From CAYMPH01 sp964529415 (GTDB lineage Bacteria; Spirochaetota; UBA4802; UBA5550), in contig CAZGWD010000003.1 in NCBI GenBank assembly GCA_964529415.1, positions 1 to 64,000 of the forward strand: 64,000 nt of DNA. Reading direction: 5' to 3'. The notes under the pieces are model-generated. The model did no database searches, had not been told where the DNA came from, and saw only the letters and a list, made by a program, of their open reading frames with translations. A program made the position numbers and the translations under genes. Position 1 is the stretch's first letter, and every line of letters starts with the position of its first letter. This document shows, one piece after another, positions 18,824-27,220 of this stretch.

Positions 18824-19099
18824 TAAATTCTCCTGATTTACTTATAAAAAAATAAATGAAAAGCATACTCTGTTTCACATCATTTTTTTGCATTGATAAA
18901 AAAAAAGGCTTATTCAGGCAATCAAATAATTCTAATTAATAAAAATTTATAAAGAAAAATTTTATTAATTTTATTACTAAAAATCCGGCTTGATAGTATT
19001 AATATATAGAGATTCTAACTGATTACAATAAAAAGAATTCTTGACATACTGATTAATAATCATTAATTTATTCTGGAGGAATATGTGGAGGGGAAATTC

Positions 19100-19420
19100 A
19101 TGCGGGCAGCAAAGACTAATGCAAAACCAAGAGTTATCACAGTTGACGATTACTACAACGAAAGATTTCTCAGGCTTGAAATTGAGATGAAACATCTTCG
19201 GGGAGACTTTAACAGACGATTTAAATCAGCAGATAAAAGATTTGAAACCATAGATAAACGATTCGAAGAAATAAGAGATGATATGAACCGCCGTTTTGAA
19301 TCTGTTGAAAAGCATTTTGACGCTCTTACAACAAGAATTGACCGGTTTATGATAAGGTCATTCGGGATCACATTTACATCCACCGGGCTTATTATTGCAG
19401 CAATGAAATTCTGGAAATAA
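19100..19420 (+). CDS. Small coiled-coil protein with C-terminal membrane anchor
   Basis: 106 residues from ATG 19100, which has GGAGGGG 6 bases upstream; a GTG at 19085 with its own GGAGGAA would add five residues, so two ribosome sites are stacked. The middle (about 30-80) is a run of heptad-like repeats, FKSADKRFETIDKRFEEIRD then MNRRFESVEKHFDALTTRID. The end, FGITFTSTGLIIAAMKFW, is a single hydrophobic tail. The layout resembles Bdr proteins of Borrelia and phage-associated tail-anchored coiled coils; that is a resemblance, not an identification. Probably oligomeric and membrane-tethered. Confidence 0.65.
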   Translation: MRAAKTNAKPRVITVDDYYNERFLRLEIEMKHLRGDFNRRFKSADKRFETIDKRFEEIRDDMNRRFESVEKHFDALTTRIDRFMIRSFGITFTSTGLIIAAMKFWK

Positions 19421-19491
19421 TTTAAATTCTCTAATGAAATAATTTATATTCTGCTTTACATAAATGGTGAAAATTTTAAATAAATTTTTAG

Positions 19492-19520
19492 TTGACAAGT
19501 TAGAAACTTGTCATTATATT
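19492..19520 (+). promoter_or_regulatory. vapBC-type promoter with embedded palindromic operator
   Basis: TTGACA (19492-19497), 17 bp, TATATT (19515-19520). Inside lies a perfect inverted repeat TGACAAGTT-AGA-AACTTGTCA (19493-19513), which covers most of the -35 and the spacer. Antitoxins of this type usually repress their own promoter by binding such a palindrome; the assignment here is inferred from position and symmetry. Confidence 0.82.
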
Positions 19521-19547
19521 TATTAAAAGAAAATAAAAAGGAAAATC

Positions 19548-19814
19548 ATGAAGGAATTAACAATTGGAAAATTAAAAGCAGGCTTTTCCAGAATAATCGA
19601 TGATGTACTGGAAGGTGAAAAGTATACTATTCTATTCGGAAAGAATAAACAAAAAGTTGCTATGATTATCCCCTACCCTGGAATAAGAAAAAAAAATGTT
19701 AACGATTTGCAGAAAAAACGAATTCTCGGCAGGGATAAAGATAAGATCATAATTAAATCCGATTTTGATGAATTACCGCAAGATGTATTAAAAGCATTCG
19801 GTATCGAAAAATGA
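19548..19814 (+). CDS. Type II antitoxin, Phd/YefM-like
   Basis: 88 residues. The N-terminal half (MKELTIGKLKAGFSRIIDDVLEGEKYTIL, about 1-29, then VAMIIPY) has the Phd/YefM DNA-binding fold pattern; the C-terminal half is charged and would be the toxin-wrapping tail (DFDELPQDVLKAF). It lies behind an AAGGAAA ribosome site and overlaps the PIN toxin by four bases (ATGA). Together they form a toxin-antitoxin pair under the palindromic promoter at 19492. Confidence 0.85.
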   Translation: MKELTIGKLKAGFSRIIDDVLEGEKYTILFGKNKQKVAMIIPYPGIRKKNVNDLQKKRILGRDKDKIIIKSDFDELPQDVLKAFGIEK

Positions 19815-20209
19815 CGAGCTATCTGATTGATACACACACCCTGTTATGGATGCGATTTGATGAAGAAAAACTTTCTGATAAAGTACGGGGAATTGTTGAG
19901 AACAGAAAAAATAAATTATTTGTAAGTGTTGCCACCCTATGGGAAATAACCATAAAATACTCTCTTGATAAAATTATTTTACCAGATAAACCAGATGTTT
20001 ACCTCAGCAATGTTTTATTTGAGGATGATCTTCAAATTCTACCAATCAGCCCCATCCATGCACTCCGCTTATATACTATCCCTCAACTGCACCGGGATCC
20101 ATTTGACAGAATGCTGATAATTCAGTCGATAATAGACAGGCTTCCGCTTATAACAAAAGATGAAGCCATTCAACGCTATCATAAATTTTCTCTAAAAACC
20201 GTCTGGTAA
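19811..20209 (+). CDS. PIN-domain toxin (VapC-like ribonuclease)
   Basis: 132 residues, a complete PIN domain. Acidic metal-binding residues are at D7 (LIDTHTLLW), E45 (TLWEITIK), D96/D99 (HRDPFDRML) and D117 (TKDEAI). PIN toxins are Mg-dependent endoribonucleases that cut tRNA or rRNA and stop translation. Translationally coupled to the antitoxin. All active-site acids are present, so the toxin looks intact. Confidence 0.9.
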   Translation: MTSYLIDTHTLLWMRFDEEKLSDKVRGIVENRKNKLFVSVATLWEITIKYSLDKIILPDKPDVYLSNVLFEDDLQILPISPIHALRLYTIPQLHRDPFDRMLIIQSIIDRLPLITKDEAIQRYHKFSLKTVW

Positions 20210-20288
20210 AAAATCCGGTTTCGTTCACTTGAAATATTTTACAAACAATTACTTTAGATTTTATTCAATAGATAAAAGGAATAAACAC

Positions 20289-21314
20289 TTATTTCATCAG
20301 CAGAATTTCCGTTGTTAAAATAAACAGAGGATTTGAAATAATTTCTTTTGATCTCGCAGAAGATTTCAGCATATAATCCGCTGCTGAGATTAGCGGAAAA
20401 ATTTTTTCCAGCCTTTCAAAAATAAATTCCTTTGTATGAAGAAAAAAATTATCTGTATTTTTCTGATAAATTCCGCACAACTTTACAGCTTCATCCCTGC
20501 TCTCGCCTTTTTTAATCAGGAAATGATATTTTTCTATAGCTTCAGCCTGTTTTACAATTAGGCCAAGTGTCGGGAGCTCAGGAGTTCCATCATCAATGAT
20601 TTTCTTAAGAGCTCCGATACAGGAACGGTCTCTTTTAAATAACAGATCAATATAATCAAAAACAGTTGCGCCGCTTACATCAACCAGATATTTTTTAATC
20701 ATCTCTTCAGTAATTATTCCGGTCTCGCCGGAAAGGCTCAGAATTTCAATTGAATCATCTATTTTTTTAATATCTTTTCCTGTAAAAAAAATAAATTTTT
20801 TCAGGGCGCCCTCATCGAGTCTGATATTTGCTTTTTTTAAAGATGCGCTGACATACAAGGATATATCACTGTCAAACATTCTCCAGAATTGAATAACTTT
20901 TATCAGTTCCAGGTCTTCTGATTTAATAAATGGCGGCGGACTCTTATCAGCTGAGGTCATGATCAGTACAGCGGAGTCATCAAGCCCGCGGATCATTTCA
21001 AGAAATATATTTTTATCTTCATTTGAAAGTTTGATCTCACCGATATTTTTCAGAACACAAATTCTCCTGCTGGAAAACATCGTCTGCGACATGCAGAATT
21101 CCGCTGCCGGAATAAGCTCGCCATTCTCAGCATGAAATATTGAAACAGAATTTTTCCTTTCTTCAGCTGCAGGAATTATTTTTTTAATCAGGATATCAGT
21201 TATTTTATCCTTCTCTCCGTCTTCCTCTCCGAGAAATAAATAAATTTTATCAGGAATTCCTTTATCTATATCCCTTCTCAGCTGTTTGGAATTTTCAAAT
21301 TTAGTCCCTTTCAA
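20289..21314 (-). CDS. holA: DNA polymerase III delta subunit
   Basis: 341 residues, the family's normal length. Starts near a conserved IYLFLGEEDGEKDKITD stretch; then FSSRRICVLKNIGEI, the segment that contacts the beta clamp region, and C-terminal DYIDLLFKRDRSCIGALKKI typical of delta domains II/III. It opens the beta clamp in the clamp loader. Overlaps lptE by four bases; the lptE-holA order is a known conserved pairing in Gram-negative bacteria, which supports both calls. Confidence 0.88.
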   Translation of the reverse strand: MKGTKFENSKQLRRDIDKGIPDKIYLFLGEEDGEKDKITDILIKKIIPAAEERKNSVSIFHAENGELIPAAEFCMSQTMFSSRRICVLKNIGEIKLSNEDKNIFLEMIRGLDDSAVLIMTSADKSPPPFIKSEDLELIKVIQFWRMFDSDISLYVSASLKKANIRLDEGALKKFIFFTGKDIKKIDDSIEILSLSGETGIITEEMIKKYLVDVSGATVFDYIDLLFKRDRSCIGALKKIIDDGTPELPTLGLIVKQAEAIEKYHFLIKKGESRDEAVKLCGIYQKNTDNFFLHTKEFIFERLEKIFPLISAADYMLKSSARSKEIISNPLFILTTEILLMK

Positions 21315-21880
21315 TTTTTTTCTTCCGGAAATTTATATTTTGTGTCCCACCCTGTTTTTACTTTTTCCATTATTCTGTCAGTTAAATTGTTTATTACAAA
21401 CTCAAGTGCCTGATCTTCAGTTTCTATAGGAGACAGCACATCTGAATAAATTTTAAATGACTGCATTTCAGGATCAGAAAAAATAATCTTCTGCCTTTTT
21501 AAATCATACAGCTTTGCTGATATTAAAATTTTCAGTCTCATCCTAACAGGTCTGCCAATATCCCTGTATTCAATATTTTCTATAATATAATTATTCACTA
21601 TACATTCAAGCGAAAGTTCTGCTGATTTTAAATCTGATACAAGGGCAAGCCTTCCTTCGAGAGAAATTTTATTTCTAATGTTCATCATAATTTTATCTTC
21701 AATATCATATCTTCTTGTTTTATTGTTTATCGGATAAATAAACAGAGAGTTGGCATTTCTGGGAATAATTGTTTCCCCGGTGGATTTATCAATAACATTT
21801 GCAATTTGCGAAGGCGCCTCCTGCAGCGATGAGCAGGAAAGCATTGTTAAAAATAAAATAAATATAAAATATTTTTTCAT
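21311..21880 (-). CDS. lptE: LPS-assembly lipoprotein LptE-like
   Basis: 189 residues from ATG 21880, chosen because it starts the signal peptide MKKYFIFILFLTMLSCSS with a lipobox cysteine at C16; the frame extends 33 codons further upstream without function. The mature part is an alpha/beta protein: SLFIYPINNKTRRYDIEDKI, LALVSDLKSAELSLECIV, then DALEFVINNLTDRI-like helix. This is the DUF/LptE (RlpB) pattern: a small lipoprotein that plugs LptD in the outer membrane. The neighbouring holA supports it. Sequence identity of this family is always low, so the symbol is less sure than the lipoprotein call. Confidence 0.72.
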   Translation of the reverse strand: MKKYFIFILFLTMLSCSSLQEAPSQIANVIDKSTGETIIPRNANSLFIYPINNKTRRYDIEDKIMMNIRNKISLEGRLALVSDLKSAELSLECIVNNYIIENIEYRDIGRPVRMRLKILISAKLYDLKRQKIIFSDPEMQSFKIYSDVLSPIETEDQALEFVINNLTDRIMEKVKTGWDTKYKFPEEKN

Positions 21881-21963
21881 TATTAAATACCTTAACTGTT
21901 CTGTAGTTCTGTTTATACAAAGTAAATACTTGAATGATAGAACAAATTCACAATAATCATTCT

Positions 21964-22176
21964 TATAGATTCCGTTCATTGCAGGAGCAATGAACGGAAT
22001 GTCGAAAAAAATTTCTACTTTATTAAAAAATTTACTAATGCAAATTTACAATTCAACCGAGAATAACAGTAGATTACATTTTACACAATGTTTTTGGTCT
22101 TCCTTGAATACTACTGGGCAGCAGTATGGAAAGACCTTTTGCAACAACGGGATAGAGCAATCTATCCCGTTTTTTT
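21964..22176 (+). ncRNA. Candidate orphan structured small RNA
   Basis: A self-contained plus-strand unit of about 210 nt in the 311-base gap between two minus-strand genes. Promoter-like hexamers TTGAAT (21930-21935) and AATAAT (21952-21957), spacing 16, place the start near 21964. Three stems follow: a perfect 14-bp hairpin (21969-21982/21987-22000, loop AGGA); a long hairpin 22096-22136 with GGTCTT/AAGACC and inner ATACT/AGTAT stems; and a terminator hairpin at 22146-22171. No ORF within it has a credible ribosome site. I looked for 6S, SRP, tmRNA and RNase P features and found none that fit. Confidence 0.6.
22146..22176 (+). terminator. Rho-independent terminator, plus strand
   Basis: AACGGGATAGA (22146-22156), GNRA tetraloop GCAA, TCTATCCCGTT (22161-22171), then a T run to 22176. 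It points into the 3' end of the opposite-strand glycogen gene, and no plus-strand protein gene precedes it; it is the end of the candidate RNA. Confidence 0.85.
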
Positions 22177-22191
22177 ATATACCCGGAAAAA

Positions 22192-25100
22192 TCAGTCCAG
22201 AATTCTTATGGTCTCTGTCATATTATAAATTTCTTCAGCATATTTCCGCGCTGGTTTATCCCAGTAGTAAACAGAATTCTCGGCATTTATTCTTGCCTTG
22301 TAAATTGTTTCATCATTGTTTTCTTTGAAAAATGATGCAGCCCTGTTCATTGCATCGTAGAATGACCATGCTGAATAGTCGGTAAACAGAAATCCATTGC
22401 CGTCAATTGAATCCCCTCTTAATCTTATTGGAAAAACTGTATCACGCAATCCGCCGGTAGCCCTGGCTACAACAAGTGATCCTGATGTAAAAGCTTCAAG
22501 CTGTGATATACCACCAGGTTCATGCATTGAAGGCATTCCGAAAAGATCTGTTGCCAGCAGAGGAATACTCACATCCTGGAATCCGAAATTAACATTAACG
22601 CTTTTCGGAAAATATCTGCTTAACATATACAGCCCGTGAGCAAGTTCCTCACCCTTTCTGTCGCCGGATGATACAGCACCTCCAACTATTATCTGATACC
22701 CGAAATTTTTTATTATCCCTTCTGATGCTTCAAGAAGAAGCTGAAATCCTTTCTGCTCTGAAATCCGGTGAATCATGCTGAAAATAATAATATCCGGATC
22801 AACATCCAGCCCTCTTTGCGTCTGCAGTAAAAGCTTGTTTCTCATTCTGGAAACAATATATTTTCTGCTGTCGTCCTTGATTTTATTTATTATGTCATTT
22901 CCTGAAAGGATTTCCGGGTATCTTGTTTCAATTTTTGATTTTAATATTTCATCTGATTCGATGCGTTCAAGCAATACCGGATAATTCTCATCTACAAAAC
23001 CTGAAGCATTGAATCTTGCGTCAATTTTTTTTCTGAAATCCCGTCCTATTGCATTGCTGATGCCCAGAACATCATGAACAACCCTTTCAAGACCGTCTGA
23101 GGCATACTCAAGCTGCTTGGCATATGACGGGCTTACAGTGATAGTTTTATCTGAAAATCTTATTCCTGTTGCCATGCAGTTAAACCGGCTGTCAAATACC
23201 GGATCAGTAAAATCCTTATATCTCCATGAAGGGAGATTAAAGAGATTAAAAAGATCAAATCCGTTTTCATATCTTTCATACGAATCAAAATACTGCCAGC
23301 CGCCATTATGCACAATATGCAGAAATTTATTTCTCATGAAAACCGGATGATTGGCATAATAAGGATCACTGCGGATTATGCCATTGAATATTCCGATGTA
23401 CGCATCATTGGTAAATGTATAATGTGGGCCAAGCTGAAATGTTAGAATTACTTCTGCGCAGGCTCTTGCAAATGCTATCCTTCTTCTGAGCTTTTCACTT
23501 GATGTAATGCCCCAGTACAAACCATCAAAGAACTCATAATGATCGAGCAGAAAATACTTCACTCCCTCAACTTCTGCAGAATGTACGCCGATCTCGTAAT
23601 CAGCATCCATAATTTTTATTCTGACTGTTTTTCCGGTATACTGGAGATTATATTTTTTAACAGCTTCCTGCATCATCCTGACTGACTTGTCATCTCCGTT
23701 ACGGTAATATCCTGAAATGACAAAAACCTTTTCTCCAAGCAATACAAGCTCCCTTGGAAGTTCATATACAACATTCGCAAGCCCGCCGCTTTTGGAAAAA
23801 GGCTCTGCTTCAGCTGACATGAAAACAAGCGACCCCTGTTTATTATGCTCAACAAGAATCTCGCCGATTTTTTTTATCTCCTCGTCTTTTTCATCCTTCA
23901 GGCTTTTCAGGTATTGAATTATTTTTTCTTCATTAATCGTTCTGCTTTTATACAAATGGAAAAATGCCCGTTTCAGACCGAGAACAAGCATCTCCTTGTT
24001 GTTTTCCCACATTACGGACATGAGATTCTTCTTGATAAAATTTGAAATTTCTTTATATGTTGAAGCGTTACGCGATATTTCATTAAATGAAAAATTGGCT
24101 GTCATAGAAGAAACATTTGACATTTCGCAGAGCCGTAAAAATGAATCGAGCAGGAATCTCTGGTAATTTTCCTCAAGACTGACCCTTTCAAATTTCAGCA
24201 GCTTAACTCTTTCAGTATAAGAAACAATTGAATTAACGCGTGAAGCCTTTAATTCTTTTCCTGTATAGTGGGTCCACTGTTTTGTCACTGTTGAATAAAG
24301 CGGATCGAGCAACCTGAAATAGTCATCGTCTTTTATCGGTAGAGCCGGGTTGTCGAACTGAACTGAAATATTCTGATTGGATTCAGCAAAATTAAATGCT
24401 CCAAGCCAGATTACTTTATCAGTAAATTTTAAAGCTGCAGCAGTTATATTGTTATTTGCCCAGACAAGATAACCCCTGCCCCTGTTTTCTCTGTGGAATT
24501 TAAACCAGTCCCTGTAAAAATATTCAAGGCTTCTGTGTGCAGCATATTCAAACAGGTTCCAGTTTACATAAATATTATCGAGAAAAACCTTCCAGCCTTC
24601 ACCCTCGGCATTGCCTTCGTAATCCATTACTATGTTGCTCATAAAAATAGTAAGAGCTGTTGCAGCGCGAAGTCCTCTGTGTCCGAAAGTATTTAGAGCG
24701 CGCCTTTCATCGTGATTGCCTAAAATTCCAAGAAGCTCCGTGCCCTCAGAAAGAACTGAAGGGAAATAATTGTCGTATATGTGATAGATTTCACGTACAT
24801 CGCCTTTACCGTGAATTACGTTCTCGCATATTTTAAATAGCGATGCATTGTACGGGATAAGACCTGTTCTTGTGAGGAAACGCTCGTGTCCCCAGAAACA
24901 TTCTGCAATATTTATAAAAAAATCTTTTTTCTTTTCTTTCAGTTTTCTTTCAATATTAAGCATCAGATAATAATGAATCGGCACTGCGATCAGGTCACGG
25001 CAGGCACTGTCATAGTATCCGGTGGTTACAAAATGGTCCGATTCCTTTTCATTGACTATAATATTCCCTTCAAGCATGTCCTCGTGCGTACGCTTGTCTT

Positions 25101-27054
25101 TATAAACGAAAGGATAGTTATTTTTTTTCATTACAATAGGAACAGCATGCGCTGAGTCGAATCTTATGCCGTCAATATCATATCTTTCAATCAATTCACT
25201 GATAGAATTTGACAGCCATTCCCATACTGCAATTTTTCTGTAATTGAGAAGCTTGCCGTCATTCCACGAACCGTATCTGCCGTCGGTTGATGCACGCGCA
25301 GTAAGATGTCCTGATTCGTCGTAGGTCAGTACAGCGCAATCGTCAGGAAGCTCAGTGCTTTTGCGGTTTAGATGCGGAACAATATCTACAATTATTTTTA
25401 TATCGAGCGTGTGCGCTTTTTTTACAAGCTCTATGAATTCCTTCTCTCCGCCTAAAAACGGTTCAATCTCAACAAGGCTCATTGGCGAAAACGGCGATGG
25501 CGATGAAGCTTCCGGCGCCCAGTCTTCCCTGTTGCTTCCGCGCTTTTGAACGCCAAGAAGATATATTGATGAAATGAAATATTTAGATTTAATATCCTCA
25601 AGATGAGCAGTAATGTCCGAAAACCTTCCAAGCCTGATCACCTGCCCGTTCTCATTGTAGAGAAGTCCTGTTCTTCCTTCTGAATCGCCCCAGTAGGATT
25701 TGGTGTGGCCGTGAATATCTGCAAATATTTCGAGGATAACCTCACCCTGAACATCCGGAATAACATTAATTCTTCCGGCAGTTCCTGATTCCGTGACCCA
25801 GTTTGTCTTTTTCTGATTTTTGACTATTACTGCAAAATCTATATGCCCGTAATTTGAAAATTTATATTCCGCACTGAAAAGATTATTGTCTTTATTAAGA
25901 ACAAGAGGGACATCCTCGAATACAATATCCTTCTCCAGAAAATAAATCTCATTTATTTCATTTTTATATAATCTGAGAAAATAAGAATTATGGCCGTTAG
26001 GCAGATCGAATTCAAATAAATATGAATTTCCCATATGCAGAGTTATAAAACGAGTTGCAAGAGGAGCGTCGTATTCTTTGGGTGCAAGGAGCCTCTCAAG
26101 TATAATATTCGCCCTGTTTCTTACCTCATGGATATCATGACCTGCGGCAGCTATAAGCAGGCGGATAATTTCACGGAGTGACTCGCGGTCATTACCTGCC
26201 TTGTATCTTCCTGCAGAGCGCTCAAGAGACATTAAAGCTTTCAGGTTTTTATCGTAATTGAAATCGAGTTCATTTCCCTTTTCTCTTGCGTCAATATCTC
26301 TCAGGAAATTTTCTCTGTTTTTTTCAGTAAATTTTTTCTCAGGCTTGGGCTTAACTTCTTTCTGGGATTCATCAACCTCAAACTGGGCTGAATTTCTTAT
26401 AACCTCATCAACCAGAAAATTAATTGCCTGGAAAATATCAGCAGTATAAACAGCTGAGTGATTATAACCTGTTTCAATTGCCCGCTCTTCAATCATTAAT
26501 AAAATTTTAAAAGCGTCGAACATCCTTGTTGAATTTTTTTTCTGGTCTGCAACTATTGAATCAAAAGTTTTCAGGCCAAGATATAGTGTTGGAATTTCCT
26601 GCCATTCAGGACCAGCGCCTACATGCGATATAACAGTGGTTTCGTTTGATATATAATATATTGTGGGTTTGCCAGGCAGTTCCTTTATTATAACAAAACG
26701 GCGGTCTATTATTGATGAATAATCACCGCCTGCAATAGCTTTGTGAATAATCGCCATGGCAGATATGAGCCTTGCTGAAAGTCTTATATCGTTCTGAAGG
26801 CGGCTTAAAACTGTCTGGTCATCTTTAGCAATTGAGCTGAATATTTTATTCCGTATATCAAGAAAATTATCCCTGAAAAATTCTACAGGATCACCGGATT
26901 TAAGTCTTGTAATTAAATCCTTATCCAGATAGAATTCATATGCTCTGCCGGTTTCAAAAGCACGCTGAACTTCTGCTTTTACTTTAACATCAGCAACCAG
27001 CTCTTCATCATCGATTCTATAACGGCAGAGACTGCTTGATATACTGTTTTCCAA
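22192..27054 (-). CDS. Fusion of GH13 alpha-amylase-like domain with GT5 glycogen synthase
   Basis: 1620 residues. Residues 1-430 are a helical then beta-rich N-terminal part I cannot assign. About 430-1060 is GH13-like: region I DIVPHLN near 558, region II GIRFDSAHA near 630 (nucleophile Asp), region III NIAECFWGHE near 717 (acid/base Glu), region IV GNHDERR near 780. All three catalytic acids are present. About 1070-1610 is a complete GT5 starch/glycogen synthase: FMSAEAEPFSKSGGLANV (ADP-glucose KxGGL motif) and, near 1511, EPGGISQLEAFTSG. It probably trims or transfers glucan chains and extends them from ADP-glucose in one polypeptide. No other glycogen genes lie nearby. Normal glycogen synthase is about 480 residues. 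Confidence 0.87.
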   Translation of the reverse strand: MENSISSSLCRYRIDDEELVADVKVKAEVQRAFETGRAYEFYLDKDLITRLKSGDPVEFFRDNFLDIRNKIFSSIAKDDQTVLSRLQNDIRLSARLISAMAIIHKAIAGGDYSSIIDRRFVIIKELPGKPTIYYISNETTVISHVGAGPEWQEIPTLYLGLKTFDSIVADQKKNSTRMFDAFKILLMIEERAIETGYNHSAVYTADIFQAINFLVDEVIRNSAQFEVDESQKEVKPKPEKKFTEKNRENFLRDIDAREKGNELDFNYDKNLKALMSLERSAGRYKAGNDRESLREIIRLLIAAAGHDIHEVRNRANIILERLLAPKEYDAPLATRFITLHMGNSYLFEFDLPNGHNSYFLRLYKNEINEIYFLEKDIVFEDVPLVLNKDNNLFSAEYKFSNYGHIDFAVIVKNQKKTNWVTESGTAGRINVIPDVQGEVILEIFADIHGHTKSYWGDSEGRTGLLYNENGQVIRLGRFSDITAHLEDIKSKYFISSIYLLGVQKRGSNREDWAPEASSPSPFSPMSLVEIEPFLGGEKEFIELVKKAHTLDIKIIVDIVPHLNRKSTELPDDCAVLTYDESGHLTARASTDGRYGSWNDGKLLNYRKIAVWEWLSNSISELIERYDIDGIRFDSAHAVPIVMKKNNYPFVYKDKRTHEDMLEGNIIVNEKESDHFVTTGYYDSACRDLIAVPIHYYLMLNIERKLKEKKKDFFINIAECFWGHERFLTRTGLIPYNASLFKICENVIHGKGDVREIYHIYDNYFPSVLSEGTELLGILGNHDERRALNTFGHRGLRAATALTIFMSNIVMDYEGNAEGEGWKVFLDNIYVNWNLFEYAAHRSLEYFYRDWFKFHRENRGRGYLVWANNNITAAALKFTDKVIWLGAFNFAESNQNISVQFDNPALPIKDDDYFRLLDPLYSTVTKQWTHYTGKELKASRVNSIVSYTERVKLLKFERVSLEENYQRFLLDSFLRLCEMSNVSSMTANFSFNEISRNASTYKEISNFIKKNLMSVMWENNKEMLVLGLKRAFFHLYKSRTINEEKIIQYLKSLKDEKDEEIKKIGEILVEHNKQGSLVFMSAEAEPFSKSGGLANVVYELPRELVLLGEKVFVISGYYRNGDDKSVRMMQEAVKKYNLQYTGKTVRIKIMDADYEIGVHSAEVEGVKYFLLDHYEFFDGLYWGITSSEKLRRRIAFARACAEVILTFQLGPHYTFTNDAYIGIFNGIIRSDPYYANHPVFMRNKFLHIVHNGGWQYFDSYERYENGFDLFNLFNLPSWRYKDFTDPVFDSRFNCMATGIRFSDKTITVSPSYAKQLEYASDGLERVVHDVLGISNAIGRDFRKKIDARFNASGFVDENYPVLLERIESDEILKSKIETRYPEILSGNDIINKIKDDSRKYIVSRMRNKLLLQTQRGLDVDPDIIIFSMIHRISEQKGFQLLLEASEGIIKNFGYQIIVGGAVSSGDRKGEELAHGLYMLSRYFPKSVNVNFGFQDVSIPLLATDLFGMPSMHEPGGISQLEAFTSGSLVVARATGGLRDTVFPIRLRGDSIDGNGFLFTDYSAWSFYDAMNRAASFFKENNDETIYKARINAENSVYYWDKPARKYAEEIYNMTETIRILD

Positions 27055-27160
27055 GATTTTTTCCTTTTGAATAAATTAATTGCAATAGATAGAAATGACG
27101 AATTCGAATATAATATTCATGCTTTATCAGGAAAAGAAAGTCAATCAAAAAAAGGAAAGG

Positions 27161-27203
27161 CCGATCCCCTTTCTTTTTATTTTTCAAAAAGAAAGGGGAT
27201 CGG
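27161..27203 (-). terminator. Strong hairpin closing the hydrogenase/kinase operon
   Basis: Eighteen perfect base pairs: CCGATCCCCTTTCTTTTT (27161-27178) with its exact complement at 27186-27203, loop of seven. Read on the minus strand it follows the kinase stop by 18 bases, and a T-rich stretch (complement of 27142-27160) comes after it. Best read as the terminator of the block that starts near 40877, and a shield for the glycogen gene downstream. Confidence 0.72.
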
Positions 27204-27220
27204 GTGATGAGCAGGAAAAA

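Noticed and set aside
21964..22176. 6S, SRP or tmRNA identity for the RNA candidate
   Set aside because: No closing 5'-3' helix with a central bubble as in 6S, no GGAA-capped SRP hairpin with conserved AGCAG, and too short for tmRNA or RNase P.
21990..22328. Plus-strand ORF of 112 codons across the RNA candidate and the glycogen gene
   Set aside because: It runs through the terminator hairpin and antisense into the glycogen gene, and has no ribosome site.
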